A stretch of DNA of 64,000 bases from positions 310,001 through 374,000 of the forward strand of contig CBDBDZ010000014.1 in the NCBI GenBank assembly GCA_965204215.1, given 5' to 3'. Origin of the DNA: CBDBDZ01 sp965204215 (lineage in GTDB: Bacteria > Pseudomonadota > Gammaproteobacteria > Pseudomonadales > GM7GCV1). The translations under genes were made by a program, and so were the position numbers. The notes beneath the pieces are model-generated. The model was not told the DNA's origin. It made no database searches and saw only the letters and a program-made list of their open reading frames with translations. Of the stretch, positions 43,822 through 52,325 are shown piece after piece; position 1 is the first letter of the stretch; each line of letters opens with the position of its first letter.

Positions 43822-45924
43822 ATGAAAAATAAAAAGTCAAAAGTTAACAAGAAAAAAACAGGGCAGTCGAGTTTGTTAATGAATAGTGCCAGATTAAGCC
43901 TGTTATTGGGAATTACCGTGTTTCTAGTAACGAACATGGGACCCTGGACCACACCTTCGATTGCCAATCATATGTTTATTAAGGCAATATGGGCGCAAAT
44001 GGCACTGTCGCTTCTAGCTGTAATATTTGCATGGCAATATAAAGACAGTTTGCGAGAATGGGTATTCAGTGTTCCAAGGCTATTATTCCTAAGCCTCTTC
44101 ATTTGGGTATCGCTTACCATTTTTTGGGCGGCTAACCCTAATTTCTTCGTGTTTAAATGGCTGATGTGGTTATCAGCTGCCTTGATTTTTTATTTAAGTC
44201 TACAAATTGACAAAGAAGATATTGAAACTTTACTAAGATGGCTGGTTTACAGTGCGCTTGGAGTTTGTTTCCTGGCTTATGCTCAAATGTATTTTGGTTT
44301 TTCGGCGGTGCCTCAAGTGATTGTTCCAGCGGCAACCTTTGGTAATAAAAATATGTTAGGGCAATTAATGATATTGACTGCACCTATCTGTTTCTATTTA
44401 TTTATGAAAACCAGATCTGATAAACGCATGACCTGGTTTTATGCAATCGCTTATGCTTTTATAGTAGGTATTTTATACCACAGCGTGGCTCGGGCCACAT
44501 GGATAGGTTATGCTGCAGGCTTAATTGTATTTATGCTATTTTTTCTATTTGATAGAAAACAACGCCGCACATGGTTCCATTGGTCGCCTTTAAAAACAAA
44601 AGCATTGTTGACGGGACTAATGATTTTAGTTGTACTGGTCAACTTCAGACAGGACAGGAAATTTGAGCCTATCTATGAAGTGATGGGCTCCCGTATTACA
44701 TCAGTTATTGATCAAGCTAATAGTTATGGGACAGAGAGTTCGGCATCACGCTGGAATATTTGGCGAGCAACGATTAACCAAATTAAAGACAAGCCCATTG
44801 TGGGTTGGGGGCTAGGAGGGTTCTTTGAAAAAATGCTGACAGGGTATAAAAATAACAAATCCATGAGAACCTTCAGGGCTCATAATGATTATCTGGAAAC
44901 ATGGGCAGAAGCAGGGTTAATCGGTTTCATATTGCTGTTAAGCGCCTTATTATCTGTTTTCTTTTGCGCCATGTTTTTGCTGCGCAAAGTACAAGGAATG
45001 GATAGATTGCTTTATATGTCATTATTTGCAGCCGGGGGTTCATCTTTGGTCAATGCGTTATTCAGCTTTCCGTTTCAATTAACAGTGCCGCTGATCATAG
45101 CATCAACTTACGGTGCATTTATTATAAAGGCGGCAGAGCAACATGGAATTAAAGTATTTTCTGTGTCTGGCTCTCTGGCTAAATCAAGGACCTTATTGGG
45201 GGTATTGTCGGTTACCATGGTATTTGCATGGTTTGTGAATTTAGATTGGTGGGGAGGTTATGAAAGAATTAACAAAACGATTAAAACTAACGGAGAAGGC
45301 TTTGAAACGGGTACAGTAATTTTTAATCAAGAGCAGGTTCCTATCCTTTGGGCGGTTGGAAGTTCGTTAAATAACAGTAAAAATTATCAAAAAAGCATCA
45401 ATATGATGCAGCCATTGGTTAAGCGCTGGCCAGATGAATACAGTACGATGGACTTGTATTACAACGCATATGTGGCAACTAAACAATACCGAAAGGCTAT
45501 TGAAATTGCTGAGCGGGGTTTAAGTTATACCAATCAAGGCATGTATGGTTTTTATAAAAAGCTATTTGAATTGTATCTTTCGCTAGGAAAACGTAAAGAA
45601 GCCAGAACTGTATATGACAGACTAACCGAAGTACCTGAGAAGGATTTGTTAATTACTATTACAAGCTATGAGTATATGATTCTACTGGCAATGAAGCTAG
45701 GTCTGGATACGCCAGGCAAACATTATGAAGATGCGTATAAAAATGGCAAAATTGCAGCAGATATTGAAAACAATATGATCATTCATTACATTACTAAAAA
45801 CCAGCGTGATAAGGCTTTAATCCATATAGATCGCCTAATTGAGTTAAATCCAAATCATATCAATATTAATACGTTTAAAGCCTATAAGGAAAACCCCAAT
45901 ATGAAACTTAATTTCCGTATTTAA
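43822..45924 (+). CDS. O-antigen ligase family protein with C-terminal TPR region
   Basis: A 700-residue protein. Residues from about 20 to 470 form ten to twelve membrane helices with the large periplasmic loop typical of Wzy_C/WaaL enzymes (WNIWRATINQI, WGLGGFFEKML, RAHNDYLETWAEAGLIG). The last 200 residues contain helical repeats resembling TPRs (YSTMDLYYNAYVATKQYRKA). It probably attaches undecaprenyl-linked glycan to lipid A core or to a protein. It is not next to the glycan locus but is the only ligase candidate here. Its TAA lies within a TTTAA site used by a family B element. Confidence 0.85.
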   Translation: MKNKKSKVNKKKTGQSSLLMNSARLSLLLGITVFLVTNMGPWTTPSIANHMFIKAIWAQMALSLLAVIFAWQYKDSLREWVFSVPRLLFLSLFIWVSLTIFWAANPNFFVFKWLMWLSAALIFYLSLQIDKEDIETLLRWLVYSALGVCFLAYAQMYFGFSAVPQVIVPAATFGNKNMLGQLMILTAPICFYLFMKTRSDKRMTWFYAIAYAFIVGILYHSVARATWIGYAAGLIVFMLFFLFDRKQRRTWFHWSPLKTKALLTGLMILVVLVNFRQDRKFEPIYEVMGSRITSVIDQANSYGTESSASRWNIWRATINQIKDKPIVGWGLGGFFEKMLTGYKNNKSMRTFRAHNDYLETWAEAGLIGFILLLSALLSVFFCAMFLLRKVQGMDRLLYMSLFAAGGSSLVNALFSFPFQLTVPLIIASTYGAFIIKAAEQHGIKVFSVSGSLAKSRTLLGVLSVTMVFAWFVNLDWWGGYERINKTIKTNGEGFETGTVIFNQEQVPILWAVGSSLNNSKNYQKSINMMQPLVKRWPDEYSTMDLYYNAYVATKQYRKAIEIAERGLSYTNQGMYGFYKKLFELYLSLGKRKEARTVYDRLTEVPEKDLLITITSYEYMILLAMKLGLDTPGKHYEDAYKNGKIAADIENNMIIHYITKNQRDKALIHIDRLIELNPNHININTFKAYKENPNMKLNFRI

Positions 45925-45972
45925 CTCAAATTATGCATTAGAAATCTATTACACACAATAATGACTTCAAAA
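45925..45972 (+). mobile_element. Left end of a family B element
   Basis: 48 bp (CTCAAATTATGCATTAGAAA onward) nearly identical to the left end of full-length family B, preceded by TTTAA. The match ends inside the first codons of the following gene. No right end follows locally; a matching right end is found at 51773–51811. Confidence 0.8.
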
Positions 45973-46413
45973 TTGTTAAACTGGTTTAACAAACCAGAAA
46001 AGCAAAACACTCCTGCATTATTATCCGATGTTGAAACAGCCGCTGTTATTTTAATGGTGGAAATTATCTCTGCAGATGATCATATGGATAGTAGCGAAGA
46101 AGCTTTATTGCGCCAGATTATTCAACAACAATTAAAAGTAAGTCCTGAGGAAATCGAACAGGTAGTCCACTCTGCCAAGCAGAGCAGTAATGCATCGCTG
46201 GATTTTTACCAACACACTAAGAAGATTCGCGATAATTACAGCATAGCGCAGAAAAAACAATTACTGGAACACTTGTGGTCACTGGTTTATGCTGATGGCA
46301 AACTGGATAAATATGAAGATTATGCGATACGTAAAATAGCCGACCTGATTTATATTCCCCAAAGTCAATTCATTCAAGCCAGGAATAAGGTTAAATCGCG
46401 TCTTGCTACCTGA
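45961..46413 (+). CDS. TerB-like tellurite-resistance family protein
   Basis: A 150-residue soluble, mostly helical protein with the two acidic TerB-type signatures (EIISADDHMDSSEE and SLVYADGKLDKYEDYAI), which may bind metal. Family members occur singly in many genomes with unknown function. The ATG and the next three codons lie within the family B fragment, so the present start was created by the element; the native N terminus may have been different. Confidence 0.8.
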   Translation: MTSKLLNWFNKPEKQNTPALLSDVETAAVILMVEIISADDHMDSSEEALLRQIIQQQLKVSPEEIEQVVHSAKQSSNASLDFYQHTKKIRDNYSIAQKKQLLEHLWSLVYADGKLDKYEDYAIRKIADLIYIPQSQFIQARNKVKSRLAT

Positions 46414-46430
46414 TTTAAACAAGAGATATT

Positions 46431-47213
46431 ATGCATTACTATATAGTAGGTAATAAAGTTGTAATCAACGAAACAAATGCATTTGAAACGGACAGGCAAC
46501 TAGAGGCAATGCTAGGCGAACCGCTACAGCAACCTTTTGATTTAAGACTTATTGACGAGAACAAAAATCCGGAAATTTGGGAAAGTACAAAACTAAGTAT
46601 TTATAAGCACAAACCAGATATTCAGTTACTTGAAACTTATAAGTTAACCAATCTCTACCACCTGGCTGAAAACCGCTATCAGCTGCTCAATGTAGGTAGA
46701 GCTATGCAGGTAGCACACCATTTTCAAACCCACCAATTCTGCGGTCAATGTGGCAGCTCTATGCAGTACAATGTTGCTGAATTATTGGCATCTTGCGAAC
46801 AATGCGGTTTTAACAGTTACCCGCGAATTTCACCCTGCATGATTGTGTTAGTGGTACAGGGTAGACAAGTGCTGCTGGCAAAACGTCCTGAATCTGACGC
46901 TAAATGGTATTCGCTGCTAGCTGGTTTTGCTGAAGCTGGAGAGACATTGGAACAATGTGTCGAACGTGAAGTGTTTGAAGAAGTTAAAATAAAAGTTAAA
47001 AATATTCGCTATTTTGGTAGCCAGGCATGGCCTTTCCCCAACCAATTAATGGTAGGCTATATTGCCGATTATGGCAGTGGAGAAATAGAAATTGATGAAG
47101 TTGAAATTGGTGATGCACAATGGTTCGATATTGATGATTTGCCCCCATATCCCCCTAACATCAGCATTTCTGGCAAGATTATTGAATATTACCGCTCATT
47201 GATGATTTGCTGA
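46431..47213 (+). CDS. nudC: NADH pyrophosphatase / RNA deNADding enzyme NudC
   Basis: A 260-residue Nudix hydrolase: zinc ribbon CGQCG…CEQCG, catalytic Nudix box GFAEAGETLEQCVEREVFEE, and the NudC signature as SQAWPFPNQLM. It cleaves NAD(H) and removes NAD caps from RNA. Two normally conserved spots vary: the Nudix-box Gly after EE is Lys (EEVKI) and SQPWPFP is SQAWPFP. The catalytic Glu residues are intact. It starts 17 bp after the TerB-like gene. Confidence 0.9.
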   Translation: MHYYIVGNKVVINETNAFETDRQLEAMLGEPLQQPFDLRLIDENKNPEIWESTKLSIYKHKPDIQLLETYKLTNLYHLAENRYQLLNVGRAMQVAHHFQTHQFCGQCGSSMQYNVAELLASCEQCGFNSYPRISPCMIVLVVQGRQVLLAKRPESDAKWYSLLAGFAEAGETLEQCVEREVFEEVKIKVKNIRYFGSQAWPFPNQLMVGYIADYGSGEIEIDEVEIGDAQWFDIDDLPPYPPNISISGKIIEYYRSLMIC

Positions 47214-47459
47214 AAGTCAAATTATTGCTATATTGAAACAATCCGAAACGGGTGTTTCTCCCGACTTCGATGATTCTCTTGGGGTAGTTGGTCTGTCACT
47301 TTTGCTTTTTCTATAGAGTTTTTTAAAAGTGCTTTGTTGTGCCTAGTTAAATACGTGCAGGCATTGCCTTTACATTTACTGTTATATCCAAGAATTTTGT
47401 TGTTAACGGCTTAATCGTGGAAATGTTAAATACGATCGGATTAATATAATGGTTTTTAA

Positions 47460-47475
47460 GAGAGCTTTGCATAAT
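47460..47475 (+). repeat. Solo terminal repeat of family C
   Basis: GAGAGCTTTGCATAAT matches the family C end consensus exactly, but no partner end is nearby. It lies 7 bases before the adaptor gene start. A TATAAT at 47445–47450 just upstream could be a -10 box, with only a weak -35. Confidence 0.55.
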
Positions 47476-47482
47476 ATTTATT

Positions 47483-48655
47483 GTGACTGATATGATTATC
47501 AATAAAAAAAACTTATCCCAATTCATACCTTTGTTAGTGCTGTTGGGCGCGGTTTTAATTACTTGGGCATTGATACAAGTCAAACCTGAAATCAAAGAAG
47601 AGCCAGAAGAAACCATAGATGTTACAGTCGATGTAATTTATGCAGGACATGGTGAATTTGAATGGAGTTTAGAATTTCAAGCGGAAGTCAGAGCCCAAAA
47701 TACGATTAATTTAGTGTCAGAGGTATCTGGTAAAATTGTTAAAATCGCTGATAATTTCGTAGAAGGTGGGGCATTCAATACAGCCGAGACGTTAATTTGG
47801 GTTGATGATACCGAATATCAATTGAATTTGGCATCATCTCGTGCAGATTTAGCTCAAGCCGAAACAGAATTGGCACTTGCGCTTGGCGAGGCAGAAATTA
47901 AAGCTGCACAATGGAAGTCTGTCAATCCAAACAAAAAAGCAAAACCCTTGCAGTTAAACAAGCCACAGGTTGAGCAAGCGCAAGCTCAATTGAAAGCGGC
48001 TAAAGCGCAGTGGGACAAGGCCAGGTTAAATGTAGAACGTACGAAAATAACAGTACCTTTTAGCGGAAGGGTGCAAAGCAAAACTGTAGGTTTGGGTCAG
48101 TTTATTATGCCAGGCGCAATTGTCGGGCACGTTTTTTCGACGGATAAAGTGGAGATAAGGCTATCGTTAACAGAAAAACAACTTATTGAGTTAGGGCTAA
48201 AACCTGGTTATCAATCGACTGAAAATAATTATATTATGGCAAATATTGTCCATAGTTTTGGGGGAGTCCTTAATCAGTGGCAGGGTTACATCAAAAGTGT
48301 CGATGCCAATATCGAATCCAGCACACGTTTGATTTTTGCGACTATTGTAGTTGATGACCCTTATAATACATCAAAACCTTATCCGTTGTCACCAGGGTCG
48401 TTTGTAGCGGTGAGTCTTGATGCAATTAAACCCATCAGCGGTATCAAAATACCTCGCGATGCATTGCGCGGTGCCGACAAGGTGTATGTGGTTAAGGAAA
48501 ATAAATTACAGATAAAAACGCTTGATGTATTAAGCAGTTCTGAGGACGTAGCGATTGTTGGCGGAGACATTGCCGAGGGTGATGCAGTCGTTATATCGCC
48601 CCTGGCAGGGGCTTATGAGGGCATGCCCACAATTGTCAATAATCAACGGGAATAA
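47483..48655 (+). CDS. RND efflux periplasmic adaptor (membrane fusion protein)
   Basis: A 390-residue adaptor: N-terminal helix anchor (FIPLLVLLGAVLITWALI), barrel-sandwich half motifs (AEVRAQNTINLVSEVSGKI and TKITVPFSGRVQSKTVGLGQ) around an alpha-helical hairpin rich in Ala/Gln (residues about 115–175), then beta-barrel and membrane-proximal domains. It links the RND pump that follows without a gap to an outer-membrane channel, which is not encoded here. The start may be GTG 47483 or ATG 47492. Confidence 0.9.
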   Translation: MTDMIINKKNLSQFIPLLVLLGAVLITWALIQVKPEIKEEPEETIDVTVDVIYAGHGEFEWSLEFQAEVRAQNTINLVSEVSGKIVKIADNFVEGGAFNTAETLIWVDDTEYQLNLASSRADLAQAETELALALGEAEIKAAQWKSVNPNKKAKPLQLNKPQVEQAQAQLKAAKAQWDKARLNVERTKITVPFSGRVQSKTVGLGQFIMPGAIVGHVFSTDKVEIRLSLTEKQLIELGLKPGYQSTENNYIMANIVHSFGGVLNQWQGYIKSVDANIESSTRLIFATIVVDDPYNTSKPYPLSPGSFVAVSLDAIKPISGIKIPRDALRGADKVYVVKENKLQIKTLDVLSSSEDVAIVGGDIAEGDAVVISPLAGAYEGMPTIVNNQRE

Positions 48656-51600
48656 ATGAAAGGAGTTATTCACTGGTGGGCCAACAATCACGTTGCTGCC
48701 AATCTATTAATGCTAACAATTTTTATTACTGGAATTGTTGGTTATTTCAAAATGGAACGGGAATTTTTTCCAACTTTCCCTTATCCAGGTATGCAAATCA
48801 ATGTAGTGTGGCCTGGTGCCTCTCCGCAAGATGTCGAAGAACAAATTGTTACGAGAATTGAAGAAGCGATTAAAGACGTAGAAGATATAAACTATATTCA
48901 ATCCAATTCAAGAGAAAGTAATGGTAATGTTCAGGTTTTTGCAGAGGGCAGCGATAACTTTGAAGGATTGCAAGCAGAAATAAAAAACCGAATTGACTCC
49001 ATCGTCGGGTTTCCTGGCGATATGGAACTGCCGGCCGTGCAGCAATTTGCCACTGAACATGAAGTGGTGCGTGTCGCAGTTCATGGCAATATTGGTGAAA
49101 AGGCTTTAAAGCACCTGGCTCAATCCCTGCAACGTGAAATGCTGTCATTGCAGGGTGTTACCAAAGTCGATTTATTTGGCATTCGCAATGAAGAAGTATC
49201 CATCGAAATTAGTGAACTTTCACTGCGCCGTCATGCAATTACTTTTGATGAAATAGCACAGGCTATTCGCAATAGCTCAATTAACTTATCAGCGGGAACC
49301 CTGGAAACTACAGCGGGAAATTATTCGCTGAGGGCAAAAAACCTGGCCAATAGCGACAAACAATTTGGCAATATTATTGTCAAGCAGTTAGCCAATGGTG
49401 CCTATCTTAAGCTCAATGATATAGCAACAATCAATGATGGTTTTGAAGAAAATGAAATTTTAGCCACACTCAATGGTGAGCCAGCGGTACTGTTACAGGT
49501 AATGTCGACCCAAAATATGGATATTATTGAGACTTCTAAATCCGTTAAAGAATGGGTTGAATCGCGGCAAAACAATTTACCTCTTGGCGCCAGCCTTATC
49601 ATCTGGACTGATTTGGCAGATGACTTTAAAAGCCGCATGAATACTATAAGCAGTGCAGCGCTTAGTGGTCTTATTTTGGTATTCATTGTGCTGTTGCTTA
49701 CATTGAGACCTATGATTGCTTTATGGGTTTCAGTGGGGATAGCCACAGCATTTGCAGGTGCTTTTATTTTTCTTGATTATTTGGGAACATCACTTAATAT
49801 GCTCTCAACCTTTGCCTTTTTATTAGTGCTGGGGGTGGTAGTAGACGATGCAATTATTGTGGGGGAGAGTATTCATAGTGAGTTTTCCAATGAGAATAGA
49901 GGAATAGCGGGAGCCACACAGGGGGCACAAAAAGTGTTTCTACCAGTGATATTTGGCGTCTCTACCACGATTATTGCATTTTTACCCTGGCTGTTTATTT
50001 CAGGCCCTGTCCAGGCGTTTACCAAGCAAATTGCATGGGTGGTTATTTTGGCATTAGTGTTTTCAATTATTGAGGCAATGTGGATTTTGCCAGCGCATTT
50101 GTCAACTTTGAAACACAAAGCAAAGCGCAGTAAATTAGGCGAATTGCAACACAAAATATCTCAGAGTATTATCAATTTTAGCCATGATAAATACGGTCCT
50201 TTTTTACGTAAAACACTAGCGCGTCCAGGATTGATTAATGCGATTTTTTTTGGTGCAATTATTATCGGTTTTGCAGGGTTACTCGGGGCAGGGCATATTA
50301 AAACATCGTTTGAACCCGAGGTAGAAAGCGAGCAAATTTTTGTCAATATTGATTTGCGCGACGGAACCTCGTTTCAACGCGCACTGGCTATACTGGCACA
50401 AATGCAAGAGGCGCAGCGTCAATTGGTTAAGGAAGTTGAAGCAGAAAACCCTGAAGGAAAAATTGTTGAAAACTGGTACACGCGTTCACGCAAAGACAGT
50501 GTCATAGCTATCGTTAAATTGGCACCTCCGGAAATTCGCACACTGTCGGCAAAAGAAGCAGCCTTAAAATTGCGCAAACTTATCGGCGATATACCTGAGG
50601 CAAAAACTTTTACTGTTGCCTATTCGTTTGGTGGCAGTCCTGCTGACCTTCAATTTTCTATTCGTCACCAAAATCTGGATGTATTACAACTAGCGGTTGA
50701 AGATTTTACTCAACAGTTAAAACAATACCCCGCAGTCAGTTACATTTCAACCAGTATAGAGTCGGCTAAAGAGGAAGCGTTATTTGAATTAAAGCCCCAG
50801 GCAGAAAAGTTACAGCTATCGCTGGCTAGTGTCATGAGGCAGGTAAGGCAATCGTTTCACGGTGAAGAAGTGCAGCGACTGCCAAGAGACGGCAATGACG
50901 TCAAGGTTATGTTACGCTACCCCAAATCACTGCGTACTTCATTGGAAAGTCTGAATCAACTCAGAATAAGAACTGAAGATGGCAGGGAAATACCGCTTGA
51001 ATCGGTTGTCGATATTACCTTTGCACCTGGATTTAAACAAATTGATCGCAGAGATGGCAAACGCTCTATAGAAATACGCGGCTATTTAAATGAGTCAGTC
51101 AGAGATGATATCCTGGAAGATTTGAAAGACAACTATATTCCCAACTGGAAGCAGCGTTACTTTGGCGTTGAGAGTAGCCTGACAGGTGGTGCAGAAGAAC
51201 AGGAAGAATTTATGCAAGAAATATTTACCTTAGTGCTACTGGCGCTTTTTGCCATGTTTGCAATATTGGCTGTTGCATTTAAAAGCTATGCTCAACCCAT
51301 ACTTATATTAATTGCTATTCCATTTGCCGCATTGGGGGCTTTCATTGGGCACCTTATCAACAATATGCCTGTTGGGCTGTATAGCTACTTTGGTATAGTG
51401 GCAGCTTCTGGTATCGTCATTAATGACAACCTGGTATTAATAGATGCCTACAATCGTTTTAAGCGCAGTGGCAAAGACAGGGTTGAAGCCATCTACACTG
51501 CAGCAGTGTCGCGCTTTAGACCTATTCTGGTTACCTCACTAACCACTTTTATTGGTTTAATACCCATGATGTTAGAGCGTTCTACTCAAGCAGCATTTCT

Positions 51601-51754
51601 GCAACCTATCGTAGTATCACTCACCTATGGTGTCGTTATGGCATTTTTTGTGACCCTGTTTTTAGTACCCTCATTAATTATAGTGGGTGCTAAAATTGCT
51701 CAGCTTCGAAATTCAAAGTATTTTACACTCCACAGCTCAACAGAATCTATTTGA
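48656..51754 (+). CDS. RND-family efflux permease
   Basis: A 1032-residue pump with two six-helix halves and two large periplasmic loops. The proton-relay Asp pair is in LGVVVDDAIIVGES. N-terminal FPTFPYPGMQINVVWPGASP and the late FGIVAASGIVINDNLVLIDA resemble the hydrophobe/amphiphile or heavy-RND-like families seen in marine and environmental bacteria. Substrate unknown. It is directly adjacent to the adaptor. Confidence 0.93.
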   Translation: MKGVIHWWANNHVAANLLMLTIFITGIVGYFKMEREFFPTFPYPGMQINVVWPGASPQDVEEQIVTRIEEAIKDVEDINYIQSNSRESNGNVQVFAEGSDNFEGLQAEIKNRIDSIVGFPGDMELPAVQQFATEHEVVRVAVHGNIGEKALKHLAQSLQREMLSLQGVTKVDLFGIRNEEVSIEISELSLRRHAITFDEIAQAIRNSSINLSAGTLETTAGNYSLRAKNLANSDKQFGNIIVKQLANGAYLKLNDIATINDGFEENEILATLNGEPAVLLQVMSTQNMDIIETSKSVKEWVESRQNNLPLGASLIIWTDLADDFKSRMNTISSAALSGLILVFIVLLLTLRPMIALWVSVGIATAFAGAFIFLDYLGTSLNMLSTFAFLLVLGVVVDDAIIVGESIHSEFSNENRGIAGATQGAQKVFLPVIFGVSTTIIAFLPWLFISGPVQAFTKQIAWVVILALVFSIIEAMWILPAHLSTLKHKAKRSKLGELQHKISQSIINFSHDKYGPFLRKTLARPGLINAIFFGAIIIGFAGLLGAGHIKTSFEPEVESEQIFVNIDLRDGTSFQRALAILAQMQEAQRQLVKEVEAENPEGKIVENWYTRSRKDSVIAIVKLAPPEIRTLSAKEAALKLRKLIGDIPEAKTFTVAYSFGGSPADLQFSIRHQNLDVLQLAVEDFTQQLKQYPAVSYISTSIESAKEEALFELKPQAEKLQLSLASVMRQVRQSFHGEEVQRLPRDGNDVKVMLRYPKSLRTSLESLNQLRIRTEDGREIPLESVVDITFAPGFKQIDRRDGKRSIEIRGYLNESVRDDILEDLKDNYIPNWKQRYFGVESSLTGGAEEQEEFMQEIFTLVLLALFAMFAILAVAFKSYAQPILILIAIPFAALGAFIGHLINNMPVGLYSYFGIVAASGIVINDNLVLIDAYNRFKRSGKDRVEAIYTAAVSRFRPILVTSLTTFIGLIPMMLERSTQAAFLQPIVVSLTYGVVMAFFVTLFLVPSLIIVGAKIAQLRNSKYFTLHSSTESI

Positions 51755-51772
51755 ATACGGATTACGCAGTAG

Positions 51773-51811
51773 ATTTTTGCCTTCGCTACGATTTCTAATG
51801 CAAAATTCGGG
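51773..51811 (+). mobile_element. Right end of a family B element
   Basis: 39 bp matching the B right terminus (TTTTTGCCTTCGCTACGATT … TTCGGG), followed by TTAAA. It is oriented to pair with the left end at 45925, so the two bracket the terB-like, nudC and RND genes. Confidence 0.75.
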
Positions 51812-51891
51812 TTAAAAAATGTAAAGATCACACCTGAAGTTGTTTTTTGAACATTTTGTTGTACATAAGAGTATCAAGTTGTAACTATAAT

Positions 51892-52132
51892 CCTAGATTC
51901 CGCAGTTGAACGCTAATTTCACTTCTAAGAGTTTGAATGTTATTGATAAACGCTTATTCTTCGATTCACTTCATAAGTGAATTACAAACCGGAGCCTGGC
52001 TTTACAGCCCTTTTCAGTTCACACTGCTGCGTTATGGCTTTTGGTAAGGGCTACAACCATTACCTGCAAGCCATGCCTTGCATTATTTCCTGAAAATAAC
52101 TGTAAATTCCAGGTTCAACTACGGAATCTAGG
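51892..52132 (+). mobile_element. Family A MITE-like element, copy 4
   Basis: 241 bp, nearly identical to copy 2, with a perfect ATAAT duplication (51887–51891 and 52133–52137). The high identity to copy 2 (44 kb away) points to recent spread. Confidence 0.92.
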
Positions 52133-52156
52133 ATAATGACTTTTCAAATGCTTTTT

Positions 52157-52212
52157 ATTAACCTCGCAACTGAGCTATTGCTCGCTGGTGGTACTTCCTT
52201 GAGCCACACATA
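52157..52212 (+). repeat. Family D repeat, copy 3
   Basis: About 56 bp beginning ATTAACCTCG and containing GTACTTCCTTGAGCCACACA, aligned with 25485–25534 and with the complement of 14443–14489. It lacks the longer left arm of copy 2. Confidence 0.6.
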
Positions 52213-52325
52213 TATTTGACAGAAGGCGTACTTATAACTTATAGTTTGAGTAGTCATGGCTTAGAGCTATCCATTAAGTATATAGGGTTAAACAGTCAGA
52301 AATAAACAACAGGTCCAGACACAGA

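Larger units (their letters stand above)
51755..52325 (+). other. 571-bp intergenic region made largely of repeat elements
   Basis: Contents in order: a right end of family B (51773–51811), 80 bp of unassigned DNA, a full family A element (51892–52132), a family D repeat (52157–52212), then about 110 bp before tpsB that should carry its promoter. I see only a weak AT-rich -10 (TATATA near 52280) and no gene. Confidence 0.7.

Noticed and set aside
6222..47493. A 21-bp sequence (AATATTTATTGTGATTGATA and one more base) shared with one mismatch by 6222–6242 and 47473–47493
   Set aside because: Both copies are AT-rich and next to different element ends; one near-match in 64 kb is within what chance could give.
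2075..52132. Families A–C as REP/BIME-type palindromic repeats
   Set aside because: Fixed lengths, terminal inverted repeats and 5-bp target duplications show transposition.
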